Origin: Branchipolynoe longqiensis | Lineage: Eukaryota; Annelida; Polychaeta; Phyllodocida; Polynoidae | DNA length: 64,000 nt | Reading direction: 5' to 3' | Assembly: GCA_030323885.1 (NCBI GenBank) | Contig: CM059190.1 | Span: 88,449,865-88,513,864 of the forward strand | Shown: in pieces, positions 20,880-31,110 of the stretch | Position numbering within the stretch: the stretch's first letter is position 1 | How the letters are laid out: each line of letters opens with the position of its first letter | Translations under genes and position numbers: made by a program | Notes under the pieces: generated by a model | Told to the model about the DNA's origin: nothing | Seen by the model: only the letters and a program-made list of their open reading frames with translations | The model's database searches: none

Positions 20880-22074
20880 TTGATGAGGGACGCACTTGTT
20901 GGGGGAAAGTGAAAAAGAGTGTTAGATAATATATTAGTAGTGTAGTGGGAATTATTATATTTGTAAAAGCACTTTTAGAAGTATTAAAACTAAGTATCAC
21001 TCTCTTTGTATTAATGCATTTTTCGAAGTATTTATAAATAGGCATAATTGAAAACCTTAGGGCCGCTTGGCGTATTGCAGCTCAGGAATTGGACTCACAT
21101 CATCGCCTAATGGATGAACAGCAAGCTGCTTCGACTAGGCAAATCTCAGCAGAACGCATTTAGTGTTTCAGATGGAGGAGGACAATTTTAATGTGAACTA
21201 AGTATGCTCCAACCAACAACAGGGGGCCTATTAAACCAAATAAATATTCTATTAAATACTGACAATGAAAATGCTGTCACAGTGACCAAACTAAATTACC
21301 AACAACATACCACTCATACTTTCCCCTTCCCGTCTTCCCACAACACACAACAACCCACCTCAAGCAACCACCCAACATGATTGCATTAGCTCTACTACAC
21401 ACTAACTAGTACAAGGAAATGGTTAATACCCCACAACAGCAAAATCATTCTACAACATTCCTAATGAACCACATATCCATATGGTATGGTATAGTATAGT
21501 TATTGACATCTGCAGTACACATACTAAGCTAAATAACTAGCACCACTACCCTATCATCTACTAACCCTTGACCACACATGTGTATGATTTCTTCCAAAGG
21601 GGTTCAGTGAACTAATTTTAACAATAACACAAGGAAACCACACCAAACATCATATTTTATTTGTTATCAAATCTGCAACGAAGTACAGGATTTAACTGGA
21701 TGAAATTCTACTTACAGAATAGCTTCATATTCACTATGTATATGAGTACAAAGTTACCCTAATCATGACACTGACAATATAAAGTGTACACCCTGTTATC
21801 TCTCAATGCTGTTGGGTAACAGCACTATTCTTCTTTTTTCTTTGTTTTGTCTTTGTGTCAAACTCGTGTTGATTTTATACTACTATAAATGTGAATGAAT
21901 GCAACATAACATGGCCAGAAGACCAGTGCCTCGGCGCTGAAAAGATACTGAATCACTGAATAACATTACCATTTTCTGTATTTGTTCCCAAATGTATTAC
22001 TATTCATTATTTACTTATTCACATGTATTCTCAGTGTATGTCTTATGTCATGATATGTCAGGTGTATGTCAGGA
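20880..22074. other. Upstream of the NIDO gene, nothing recognised
   Basis: AT-rich DNA that should contain the gene's promoter or 5' exons. I cannot point to a TATA box or a known repeat with confidence. Confidence 0.4.
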
Positions 22075-22235
22075 TAATGTGACTGAGTCGGATATCAGGT
22101 CATGGTGCTAGCAGCCGGGTCTCCCAGTGGGGCAACACTATAAAGTCACTATGAGTGCACACTGTCATAAGTCGGTACCAGTCCTGATATGACCTTAGAT
22201 GTTGCTAGGATGTAAAACAACAACAAACAAATCAG
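22075..22235 (+). mobile_element. SINE body with LINE-like tail
   Basis: AGGATAATGTGACTGAGTC begins the body. The tail is CCTTAGATGTTGCTAGGATG followed by TAAAACAACAACAAAC. The same body and tail occur at 27240-27390, 58680-58855 and, shortened, at 17225, 52205 and 60275. The CAA-repeat end points to mobilisation by a LINE recognising this tail. The tRNA-like head is missing here. Confidence 0.75.
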
Positions 22236-22356
22236 ATAAAGGTCCACCGTCACTCCCCTCTTAAAATGTATGTCACCTGTATGTTCCACACCCCAATGAC
22301 CACCTCCGTGCTACTCTAAAATAGCTAACAACCCCATTCCTCAAAGTCAGAGGCAG

Positions 22357-23254
22357 TGTTAGCAATCAAGAGATAGGAATAGTAAATACATACACGTTGG
22401 TGGTTTCATTAATTTTGAAGTCAGAGTTCCAACAGACAGGACAGCACATACCACAACCTTTGATGAACCAGTTGTGGACTACTGGTTGGAACGGAAAATA
22501 GCCCAAACTGCAAATTGCATTCACTGAGCAAGATCGATCTGATGACTGATGACCTTCGATGCGCGAGAAGGAAGAACAGAGGCGGAGGTGGGAAAACTGA
22601 GGCGTTTATTGTGACGCCAAGGGGCTGTCACATTACGGCGTATGGCGGGAGCGTATTGAAAACCTACGTACGCCGTGCTGGTGCCACTTTCGGGTGTGTT
22701 TGAGCGTATGGGGGACCTATGAGGAGCGTACGAGGAGCGTATGAGGAGCGTATGGGAGCGTGCTGTGACATTTTTTGACATTATGGGCCATACGCCCTCA
22801 TAGGTCGTGTTTTTTTGAGCATGCACAAAAAATATTGGACGGACAAATTTATGAAAGCGTATGGCAGCGTATGCCTCATACGCTTCACATACGCCGGCAT
22901 GTTGCGGCACTGGCGCAAACAAAGCGTATGAGTAGCGTATGAGTAGCGTATGAGTAGCGTATGAGTAGCGTATGCAGCGTATGCCGACGTATATGACGTA
23001 AAGCCGCTACGCCGCCATACGCTCCCGCCACACGCCGTAATGTGACAGGGCCTTTAGCAATCAAGAGATATGAATAGTAAATACATACACGTTGGTGGTT
23101 TCATTAATTTTGAAGTCAGAGTTCCAACAGACAGGACAGCACATACCACAACCTTTGATGAACCAGTTGTGGACTACTGGTTGGAACGGAAAATAGCCCA
23201 AACTGCAAATTGCATTCACTGAGCAAGATCGATCTGATGACTGATGACCTTCAA
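22357..23254. repeat. ~200-bp direct repeats flanking a Harbinger-like MITE
   Basis: Positions 22357-22556 and 23055-23254 are nearly identical (AGCAATCAAGAGAT to GATGACTGATGACCTTC). A related, more diverged copy lies at 50370-50480 and a reversed one near 61650-61790, so this is a dispersed family. Between the two lie a 61-bp segment also found at 9851-9912 and the MITE at 22621-23052. Confidence 0.85.
22621..23052. mobile_element. Harbinger-like MITE with GCGTATGAGTA subterminal repeats
   Basis: The left end GGGCTGTCACATTACGGCGT and the complement of the right end (GGCCCTGTCACATTACGGCG) form ~34-bp inverted repeats. Their terminal CCTGTCAC is shared with the complete Harbinger element at 14575. 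The interior is made of GCGTATGAG-type repeats in both orientations. No coding frame is present. A 3-bp target duplication is not visible, perhaps because the flank was rearranged with the direct repeats. Confidence 0.75.
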
Positions 23255-24599
23255 TTGTGGACACTCTACCACCTGAGCTACGTCCCGCTTCCGCAAGGGT
23301 GAGGAGAGGGCAAGGAGCAGTGGAATAAGGAAAGAGTTAGATACTCTCGCAGAAGTCTCCATGACAGGGCTGCTAAACAACCTCATTTATTTTTTTTTTG
23401 TTGTAAATATAGTTTATTCATTGAATAAAGTCTTTTGTCAGCACCGTGGCACTGGTCTTCCAGCCATGTGACAATACAGTTATTTACAATATATGCAGCT
23501 AGCCCAAATCAGCTGAAATAACAATATCAAACATTCAAAGACTTACATATGGCATAGTTTGACAATTCACATACAAAAATAGCAGTTATATGTTGTATTC
23601 CTACACACTTGATACATACATGTGTATTGATTAGACCTTTACATTACGGAGTGGTTAGGTGCATAGTTTTCCTTCATAGGTTTGTATGCCTACTATGTTG
23701 TGAATTGCAAAACTATCATGTTGTTGGAGTTAATATTTTGAGATGGAGTGAGTGTTAGTAGAATGGTTTGTTTATTCTGTTAGATAGAGTGTGGTTAGCT
23801 TATAGGGTTATGCTTAAAAGGTTAATACCTCAGGTGTGTTTTTTGACTACATGAAGTAGTTTGAGTAAGTAGGTTGGTAGTAATGATGGGATAAACAATG
23901 CTTGGAGGATTGTATGTTTCAGTCATTTAGTAGTCTAGTACAGACTTTATTAGTGTCTATGTTTGTATGAAGACCCCATAATACCAAGACAGCTCACTCA
24001 GACTGTACTGTGTAATCAAAATGATCAAACCCACCATGTGGTGCGCTGGCTGTTCCCCCGGCTAGACAGATGCCACAATACATGCACAAATGTATATATG
24101 AATGTGAAAGCTGGGTGACGATGGCGACGATGATGTGTGCCTGTTCATAGCAATCCAATATTGATGTGTATTCACGCTTACCCGCCTCATGCATGATATA
24201 ACGTATGTGTTTACATGTGAAACACCAACCAGCAGCTGGGTCAATCAAACCCACCACAAGGTGGCACCGCAAAATTTACATCACATGGGAGAGATAGGGA
24301 GTGAGCCGCCCCAGTACCATAGGGCCCCCGGTCTATAGCAATACTACCAGACTGATACACCTTTCCGAATTTGCTGGGCAAATAATTTGTACGGTGGATA
24401 ACTTGGTTTGTTGGCAGCAGGCAAAGGAGCGCGTGGGGTGGTGGGAGGGGGTAGGGTGGCCATAGGTGCTTATAATAGATAGCTAATTAAATATGGTGAC
24501 CTCATCACTAGGCCTGTACAAGGGCCTGATTGGCTTGGCTTGAAAAGGTGTTGGAAGGCTGGTATAATATTGATGGATGCCCAGCCATCTGAGCACCAG
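23255..24599. other. Repeat debris and AT-rich DNA
   Basis: At 23258-23292 the minus strand carries GCGGGACGTAGCTCAGGTGG, an A-box-like tRNA head fragment of a SINE. The rest shows nothing I can assign. CAAACCCACCA(C/T) motifs recur near 24027 and 24247. Confidence 0.45.
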
Positions 24600-25212
24600 A
24601 TAATACCACAAAACTCTTCCCAGTGGCATTCTGACAACTGTCGGTCACTTCACATTTGATGCCCCTCTCAAACAAACTCATAAGTAAGAAATGGAAGACA
24701 AGACACGAAAGATTGACAGTGAAGAAGTTGTGCTTTATTGGCATCAACTCCTGTTCACCTACTAGTGACCTATCACCCTGACCCCTTACCTTCTGTCCAC
24801 ACAGAGTCTCATTACCTCACTCAAGAGTCAGGAGTACAGTGTAGATGCCCACTGTGTCTGGAGCAGTCCAGAATAATCAATATCAAAGTGGGGCACTGGG
24901 GTGCAGGGAGCTGAGCCTCCCACAGCCAGCCAATCAGGCACCCTCCACAGCCTGGGAGGCAACAGCCCCCCCACATGCAGCGGTCATCCAACCCAGCTGC
25001 AGGTGGTGTACAGAATGTATGCATCATGGCTGGTATGCTGGCCCATCGGCCCGGTGGTAAGAGGTAGTTGCAGACAGTTACAATAAATATATATATTAAA
25101 AATGTCCTTTTCCTCCACTTGCACTCTTTACCGGTGCATAGAGGGAACATTTCACCAAACATTAACTCTCTCTTATATAGGAACATCTCATCACCATCTC
25201 GGGTACTATGTC

Positions 25213-26860
25213 ATCATCATCATGCTGTCGGTCGACAAAGACTGCTTTCATTACTTGACTGCCGCTCTCCATTTAGCTCTCTGCTGTGAGAGTTGCGTCC
25301 ACGAGTCGGTCTTAATGTCTCTCAGCTTCAGGTTTCTCTTGATGGTATCCTTGAACTGGAGAGCGCCCTCTCTTTCTGTAACCAGAAGACAGTTGAGAAT
25401 AGAGGATCTGCGTTGGTAGCCTGTCTGATGACATCCTCATGAGGTGTCCAGTCCACCGGAGATTCTTTTTGATCAGAAGATCTTCCATAGAGGGCAGCCC
25501 CGTCCGTTCGAGTATTTCCTTATTTGTCACTTTGTCCTTCGAGGTTAGCCTCATGATTGAACGCAGATGTTGCATCATGAAGGCATGCAGCTTTCTCACC
25601 TGTCGTCTGTACACTGTCCAGGCCTCGGCTCCGTATAGTAGGGTGGATAGCACGATTGCATGGTAGATCTTGCCTTTGACCCGAATGGACACATAGTGGT
25701 TGTTCCAGAGTCTCTGGCATAGTCGGCCGAAAGATGAGCTAGCCTTGGCCATCCTCCTCTGTTTTCAGCATCAATGCGTCCATCACTTGATATAGTGCTT
25801 CCGAGGTAGGTGAATTCCGGAACAGAGTTCAGCTTGTTTCCGTCAACCATGATCTCCTCCTCTCGGGTTCTTGTAGAGTTGGATTGGGACAGCACCTCCG
25901 TCTTCTTGATGTTAATCTTCAGGCTGAACTTCTTTGATGCAACGGAGAAAGCATCCACTATTTTCTGGATCGCTTCAGCACAGTGGGCAACCAGTGCACT
26001 GTCATCTGCAAATAGAAGCTCTCTCACCAGTATCCGAGTAGTCTTGGTCTTCGCTCTGAAGTGTGCGACATTGAATAGGTCAGCGCTCTGTCTGGACTGT
26101 ATATAGATGCCATCCCCCATGTCTCGGAAAGCCTCATCGAGCATTGCTGATAGGAAGATGGAGAAGAGTGTAGGGGCCAGTACACAACCTTGCTTGACCC
26201 CAGTGGTAACCCCAAACAATTCCGAGACTTCCCCTCCAACACTAACGTTCGCCATAATTCCTGTATGTAGAGCCTTGATCATAGTTGTGAACTTCTCTGG
26301 ACATCCAAACTTCCTCAGTAGTTTCCATAGCCCGGTCCTCCCGACAGTATCAAATGCCTTAGTGAAATCGACAAATACCATGTACAGTGGTCGGTCCTGC
26401 TCAATGGACTTTTCTTGTAGCTGTCGGAGACAAAATATCATATCCACGGTGCTCCGGTTACCTCTGAAGCCACACTGTGAATCCGGAACTACATCAGGTG
26501 TTATGTGAATAGTACATTTCATGAAAGCTGCCTGCAAAAGTGTTGACGTGCTGCTGGCTTTTGCAAGTTACCAGTGGCACTCTCTCTGGGAACAAATAGA
26601 GGTTTCACACGGGCAAGAACATGTCAAGACAGGCGCAAAACTATTTGTCCCTGAAGTGGCTGGTCGGGAGATGTTGGGAGTTCCATACAGCAACCGCCCT
26701 TAATGCTGCCACAGTGACATGGTTTTCTGTTTAGGGTTTGCTCCCTTAGCCTTCGCTTCTGTCAAGAACCTGTACCACAAGGCAGTGGTTTACAACTCTG
26801 CAGGGCAGGGGCGTCAAACTCCCTGAGGTATTGCTATACCTGCAATACCTGCATACCATT
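25213..26860 (-). mobile_element. LINE chimera copy 1: 5' module plus truncated LINE
   Basis: Reading the minus strand, a ~320-bp module (26860-26515, ending TTTCATGAAATGTA) is joined to a LINE that begins just before its RT fingers and runs to the 3' (ATG)n tail at 25213. The same module meets different points of the same LINE at 34073-34493 and 39236-39845. R1 sequence continues on both sides, so module and LINE arrived together. Confidence 0.75.
25312..26537 (-). pseudogene. LINE reverse transcriptase (non-LTR), frameshifted
   Basis: The first frame (26537-25596) has the RT core: VVPDSQCGFRGNRSTVDMIF, VFVDFTKAFDTVGR (motif A Asp), GVKQGCVLAPTLFSIFLSAM, and RELLFADDSALVAH (FADD catalytic box), then INIKKTEVLSQ and FTYLGSTISSDGR. 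The frame slips near 25760. The C-terminal part (25752-25312) continues with IVLSTLLYGAEAWTVYRRQ and LRWTGHLMRMSSDR. The endonuclease is absent because the LINE is 5'-truncated. I recognise the RT group as one widespread in animals but do not assign a clade. It may have decayed only a little. Confidence 0.85.
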
Positions 26861-27239
26861 AACATATATTTCCCATAGCTTAATATGTCACACAGCGAGT
26901 GGGGCACCCATTGCTTTTGTATTATAGAACCTTGGTCCCCACTCCGTTGCCTGAGGATACTAATGCTCTCTGCCAATACATAATTCCGAACCGAAAATCC
27001 GTATATTTTTACACTGGGTTATGGGCATTAACCACATTAATTTGCTGTCTAATATGCTACATATATCGTTCAAATAACTCACTGAGTGTGGTGGCCAAAT
27101 CAGTCAGAGTGTAGGCTTTCCATGTGCTAGATTGGGAGTATGAATCTCAGCATAGTCAAACTAATGACTTATTAAATTGCTATTTGTCGCTATTTAGCAT
27201 GGCGCTCATAATTAATAAGTTAATGCAAAGACTGGCTTG

Positions 27240-27390
27240 CTCAGTGTCAGGATAATGGGAATGATTGGGAAATTGGGTCATGTGCTAGCGGCATGATCTC
27301 CCAGTGGGGCAGCACTATGAAGTTGGAACAAGTGCACACTGATAAGTTAATGCCCATCCTGATATGATCTTAGATCTTGCCAGCATGAAC
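27240..27390 (+). repeat. SINE body and tail, diverged
   Basis: CAGTGTCAGGATAATGGGAA, TCTCCCAGTGGGGCAGCACT and CCTGATATGATCTTAGATCT match the SINE at 22075-22235. The tail has decayed. Confidence 0.7.
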
Positions 27391-27689
27391 AATCCAAATA
27401 CTTTTGGGGTGAATAATTTAAGAAATCATGTAGTTTAATAGACTTAAAAGTTGAATCGAAAGCATTCAAAGGCTACCATCTTGTTTTACATTCTCTTTGA
27501 TTTCATGAACTCAACTTCAAAATAGATAAACATTGCATGCTGGATTCATATCAATATGGATTTAGCTCAGATTTAGAATCGGTTGTTATTCACCCCAATT
27601 CTGGATAGGAGTGAATCTTTTATCTCAGAAAGACCAATTGTCCACCGGTGAAATTGTCCTTCAATAAACAATGAATAGGCGCAGGCCGG

Positions 27690-28396
27690 AGGTTCATACC
27701 TGGAAAAATGCCTACCCGTGGAAAAATCATCACTGGATGCGGAGGGAGAGAAGCTAGTGGTGAGTACAACAAAACTGATCAATATCCTGTGGGAAAATCC
27801 GCTAAGCAGGATGGAGATTTCTGAACTGCACAACACTCTACCCAGACCGACCAACATAGACAGCCTGCACAAAATGAGGCTGAACCCGGAGCTGGAGCTG
27901 ACACTCCCAGCAAGAAAGAGTAAGAGACGACGACACCTCACTGGCAGCAGTGCAATGGCGCGTCCAATTCGCCGGAAGATCAGTGGCGCTGGATAACATA
28001 GAGCGGGTAAAACCAGTGGAAGCCAAAGAAATGGTGACGGCACTGGTGACAACACTCAAAGTGCTTGCACGCAGGAACAATGCACTGCTGGGTCTGAGGA
28101 GGGACAACCTCAGACTGACGCCACTACCCCAAATATGGCCCCTAGAAAAGGAGGATGGGGGCCAAGGCTTCCAGTATCTACTGGGCGACGATCTCACTGT
28201 GCAGGTGTCTAAGCTGGAAACCAACCAGAAGATGGCCGCACACGGATCCGGGGGTTTGGACACAAACCCAACACAAGGAAACTGGGAATCTTCAGAGGCG
28301 GCCAGGGGAGGGGTCGCCACCCTCAACACTGTAATATATGCTAATGAGATGCATAATGTAATCCAGGCATTGAGAGAGAACAAAGGAATATGCTAA
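27690..28396 (+). pseudogene. Gag-like first ORF of an unidentified retroelement, frameshifted
   Basis: Two overlapping frames (27718-27996 and 27950-28396) make one discontinuous protein. The first has NPLSRMEISELHNTLPRP then NPELELTLP. The second has DTSLAAVQWRVQFAGRSVA, LRRDNLRLTPLP and LLGDDLTVQVSK. The order Pro-Glu-leu, then AVQWRVQ, then GDDL is one I associate with gag-like proteins upstream of retroelement polymerases in invertebrates. I cannot name the superfamily. The frame ends in an LTR-like block of the element described next, so it could be the 5' part of a relative of it. Confidence 0.45.
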
Positions 28397-28500
28397 TGAG
28401 ATGACGTCATGGAAAGTTTAACCGGTGGTTCAGAGCCCTGGATGGTGAATAAAGCATTCAGAATCCAGAAGTCAAAGTGTTCAGATGTTGTACTTTTACA
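28391..28500 (+). repeat. Diverged LTR 3' half, related to the LTRs at 28654 and 29682
   Basis: TAATGAGATGACGTCATGG, AATAAAGCATTCAG and CAGAAGTCAAAGTGTTCAGA match the downstream half of the two LTRs of the neighbouring element at roughly 80 percent by eye. It ends in TACTTTTACA, where the others end in TACTTTCACA. Confidence 0.7.
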
Positions 28501-28564
28501 AGCACCACAAACAATACATCCCACGAGTAAGAGGGGAGGAGAGGAGACCCTCCCACTACCAAAG

Positions 28565-28625
28565 GCAAAGCACAGGTGCACAGGTGCAAAGGTGCACAGG
28601 TGCACAGGCGCACATGCACACAGTC
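28565..28625 (+). repeat. Short CAGGTGCA tandem repeat
   Basis: GCACAGGTGCACAGGTGCAA and similar 9-10-bp units repeat about six times just left of the LTR element. Confidence 0.75.
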
Positions 28626-28705
28626 GCGGCCACAGCGAGGGGGGCATGGCAGGTCTGATATATACGTAATAGACATCTAGACGTCTAGACGTCTAGACAC
28701 CTCTG

Positions 28706-28738
28706 TAATATATGCAAATGAGATGACGTCACATGACT
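28706..28738 (+). promoter_or_regulatory. LTR control cluster: octamer, CRE and E-box
   Basis: The 5' LTR carries ATGCAAAT (POU octamer), TGACGTCA (perfect CRE) and CACATG within about 30 bp. A repeated ACGTCTAG palindrome lies upstream. The 3' LTR at 29736-29765 keeps all three, and the diverged half-LTR at 28401-28408 keeps the CRE. Conservation across copies suggests the motifs drive LTR transcription. An AATAAA lies downstream at 28772-28777. Confidence 0.5.
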
Positions 28739-28842
28739 AAGTGGGCCGGAGGTCTAGACCCCTGGACGGGGAATAAAGCATTCAGTCTCCAGAAGTCAAA
28801 GTGTTCAGACATTGTACTTTCACATGGTGTCAGATAGGAAGA

Positions 28843-29118
28843 ATGCCACCCGCGAATGCACTGCCGGGCTTGTGGCCGCCTGGTCAGCTTGTCCTCAGCA
28901 ACAACGCAAAATCGAACTGGAAAACATGGATCAGAGCATATGACATATATGCCACTGCTGCAGGTGTCATATTGAAGACAGAACGAGTGCAATGCTGCAT
29001 CTTTCTTCACGTCGCTGGCGAAGAAGCGCAAACAGTTTTCACCAATATCTCCATCGCGCTCGCTGACCGAGACAGGATCGGACCACTCACAGACAAGCAA
29101 GCAGAACGCCATATCTGA
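28843..29118 (+). CDS. Truncated gag of the small LTR element
   Basis: A 91-codon frame starts 18 bp after the 5' LTR. It reads MPPANALPGLWPPGQLVLS, NWKTWIRAYDIYATAAGVI, CCIFLHVAGEEAQTVF. This is the N-terminal matrix-like region of Ty3/gypsy gag polyproteins, normally continuing into capsid and nucleocapsid (several hundred residues). Here it stops at TGA at 29116 because the rest of gag and pol is deleted. It is unlikely to assemble particles alone; the RNA could be packaged by a complete relative. Confidence 0.7.
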   Translation: MPPANALPGLWPPGQLVLSNNAKSNWKTWIRAYDIYATAAGVILKTERVQCCIFLHVAGEEAQTVFTNISIALADRDRIGPLTDKQAERHI

Positions 29119-29852
29119 ATGGACAGATTGGAGGACAGGGCCCGAAGTGATGGCCCACAACTGCACAGATGCCAAGAAGCACAGATGCACAGATCGTCGA
29201 CAAAGACGAACGGCCAGCTGTAATGAAAACGGCCAGGATGAAGATGCGCAGAACGTCAGGCCAGCTAAGCAACAGGTGAGGCAGCGAGCAGTGAACACGG
29301 AGCACTGAGATGCAAGCATCAGATGCCAGGCCACTGATATTGATATATAATTCCATCATAATATTGCTATGGACTAGTTATTAGTGATGGTAATTGTTTT
29401 GTCAATGGAAAGAAAATACAACTGAATATGTATTTTTATTGTGTCATTATGGACAATGTGTTTTGTGGAGGCTAAGCAGCCGGACAGTTCAAAGGACTTC
29501 AGTGCCATAGTGCGCTCGGACACTCGCTAAACCTGTGGTTTAAGTTACTTACTTACGCCTACTCGCTTAAGTTAAGTGCTTGTATATTTTATTGTATTAC
29601 TGTATGATGAATGAGTAAACCTGTTATGTTTTATGGGGATTTTGAAACATTTCATGTCTCAGAAATACTTTGAGGGGGGGATGTGATATATGCGTAATAG
29701 ACGTCTAGACGTCTAGAAGTCTAGACACCTCTGTAATATATGCAAATGAGATGACGTCACATGACTAAGTGTGCCGGAGGTCTAGACCCCTGGACAGGGA
29801 ATAAAGCATTCAGTATCCAGAAGTCAAAGTGTTCAAACATTGTACTTTCACA

Positions 29853-30431
29853 GCATGGGCAGCAGCAGCAATAATGCCAACTCCTACCGGAGCCGACAGT
29901 ACAGGCAGTAAATGTAAGTAGGAATACACTGTAGAGTTCACAGCAGGGAGCGTGTCACATAATGTGAGCTGGAACGTTTAGTTTTAGTTGCAAATATTAC
30001 ATATTTAGATTTTATAATATTTATGGATATAGGGGGTAGGGCATTGTAGGGGGGATAGTACCTTTGAGGATGGGTAGTCGCATCTATGGGGCCATCCACG
30101 GATGACTCAGACTCTCTCGTTCCCCTTACTTTGCCTAGCTCATGTATGGCTCCACGAACCTGTTGTGTACGCAGCGGCCACCCCCTGGCACATGGTGTCG
30201 ACTGACCGGCTAAACTACATGAGTGAACCTGCTGTGATTGTATTCTGGTGGGGAGGGATGCCTCCCTCTTTAAGTGCATGAAGACTACATCGACAAGGCG
30301 GCGGAAGAGCCAAAGAAATGGTCAACGGCAACGAGGCGATGTAGCAAGGTGTATGACACACATGGGGCGTATCAAGGCAAACGATAAACGGCCAGTCATC
30401 GTGGAAGAGACTGGGGCCTCACCACATATTT
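29853..30431. other. Nothing recognised
   Basis: No exon, element end or tandem array stands out between the LTR element and the next LINE. Confidence 0.4.
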
Positions 30432-31110
30432 TCCCATAGTTTGCAATGGACCATGAAAGTACAAACCAAGACCAGAGATAAAAGGTAATGGTGTAATCTT
30501 GGAGCAGGTAGAGTCATTTGTGTATCTGGGCCATTTAATAACTAGTGATGGCGGATGTGAAAGAGAGATTAAACAGAGAATAAACATTGCCAAAACAACA
30601 TTTCTAAAGATGCAGAAAGAACTAACATCTAAAGACATAAATATAAAAACAAGACTCCGACTGCTAAGATGCTATGTGTGGTCTACACTTTTATATTGCT
30701 GTGAGACATGGACTTTGAAGAAAGCAATAACAACAAAGCTTGAGGCATTTGAAATGTGGCAATACAGAAGAATGTTAAAAATTCCATGGAGAGCAATGAT
30801 AAGCAACGTGGAGGTCCTAACAAGAATGAAAATAAAGAGACAGATAATACAAATGATCAAAAACAGAAAAATTAAATACTTTGGCCACATGATACGACAC
30901 CAGGAATCACAGAGAAGAATACTGGAAGGGAAGATAGAAGGGAAAAGACCAAGAGGGAGAAGGAGAACAACATGGATGGACAACATCACTGAGTGGACAG
31001 CAATGAGCTATGCGGAATGCGTTAGAGGAACAAATGACAGGAAGAGATGGAGGTCCATTGCAGCCAACCTTCTTCGAGAAGACGGCACCCATTGATTGAT
31101 TGATGGATAG
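30432..31110 (+). mobile_element. LINE 3' end with (ATTG)n tail
   Basis: The frame at 30499-31095 is intact and encodes the region after the RT palm: SFVYLGHLITSDGGCEREIK, LRCYVWSTLLYCCETWTLKK, EMWQYRRMLKIPWR, IKYFGHMIRHQESQRRIL and GKRPRGRRRTTWMDN. This tail is common in a group of animal endonuclease-RT LINEs often filed near RTE; I am not sure of the clade. It is 5'-truncated and ends in CCATTGATTGATTGATGG at 31090-31107, where a different LINE begins in the opposite direction. Confidence 0.8.

Larger units (their letters stand above)
24600..27022 (-). repeat. LTR-like repeat R1, copy 2, split by a LINE insertion
   Basis: The minus strand matches R1 at 27022-26861 (ATACGGATTTTCGG start). 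It then resumes at 25212-24600 through a CTATATAAGAG TATA-like box and an AATAAAGCACAAC polyadenylation-like block. The 1.65 kb between (25213-26860) is the LINE chimera, so that whole block is one insertion into an older R1 copy. Confidence 0.65.
28654..29852 (+). mobile_element. Small LTR retrotransposon, internally deleted, Ty3/gypsy-like
   Basis: Two 171-bp LTRs (28654-28824 and 29682-29852) share TGATATAT at the start and TACTTTCACA at the end. The first is followed by a primer-binding-like TGGTGTCAGATAGG (28825-28838). The second is preceded by a polypurine tract, GAGGGGGGGA (29672-29681). Possible 5-bp target copies are GCAGG and GCATG (one mismatch). The interior keeps only the start of gag and, near 29225-29275, a degenerate pol-tail-like segment, so protease, RT and integrase are deleted. 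The LTRs differ at few positions, suggesting a fairly young insertion of a non-autonomous form. Confidence 0.85.

Noticed and set aside
28801..28842. Longer start for the small gag frame
   Set aside because: The frame extends into the LTR and primer-like site, which are not expected to be translated. The ATG at 28843 fits better.
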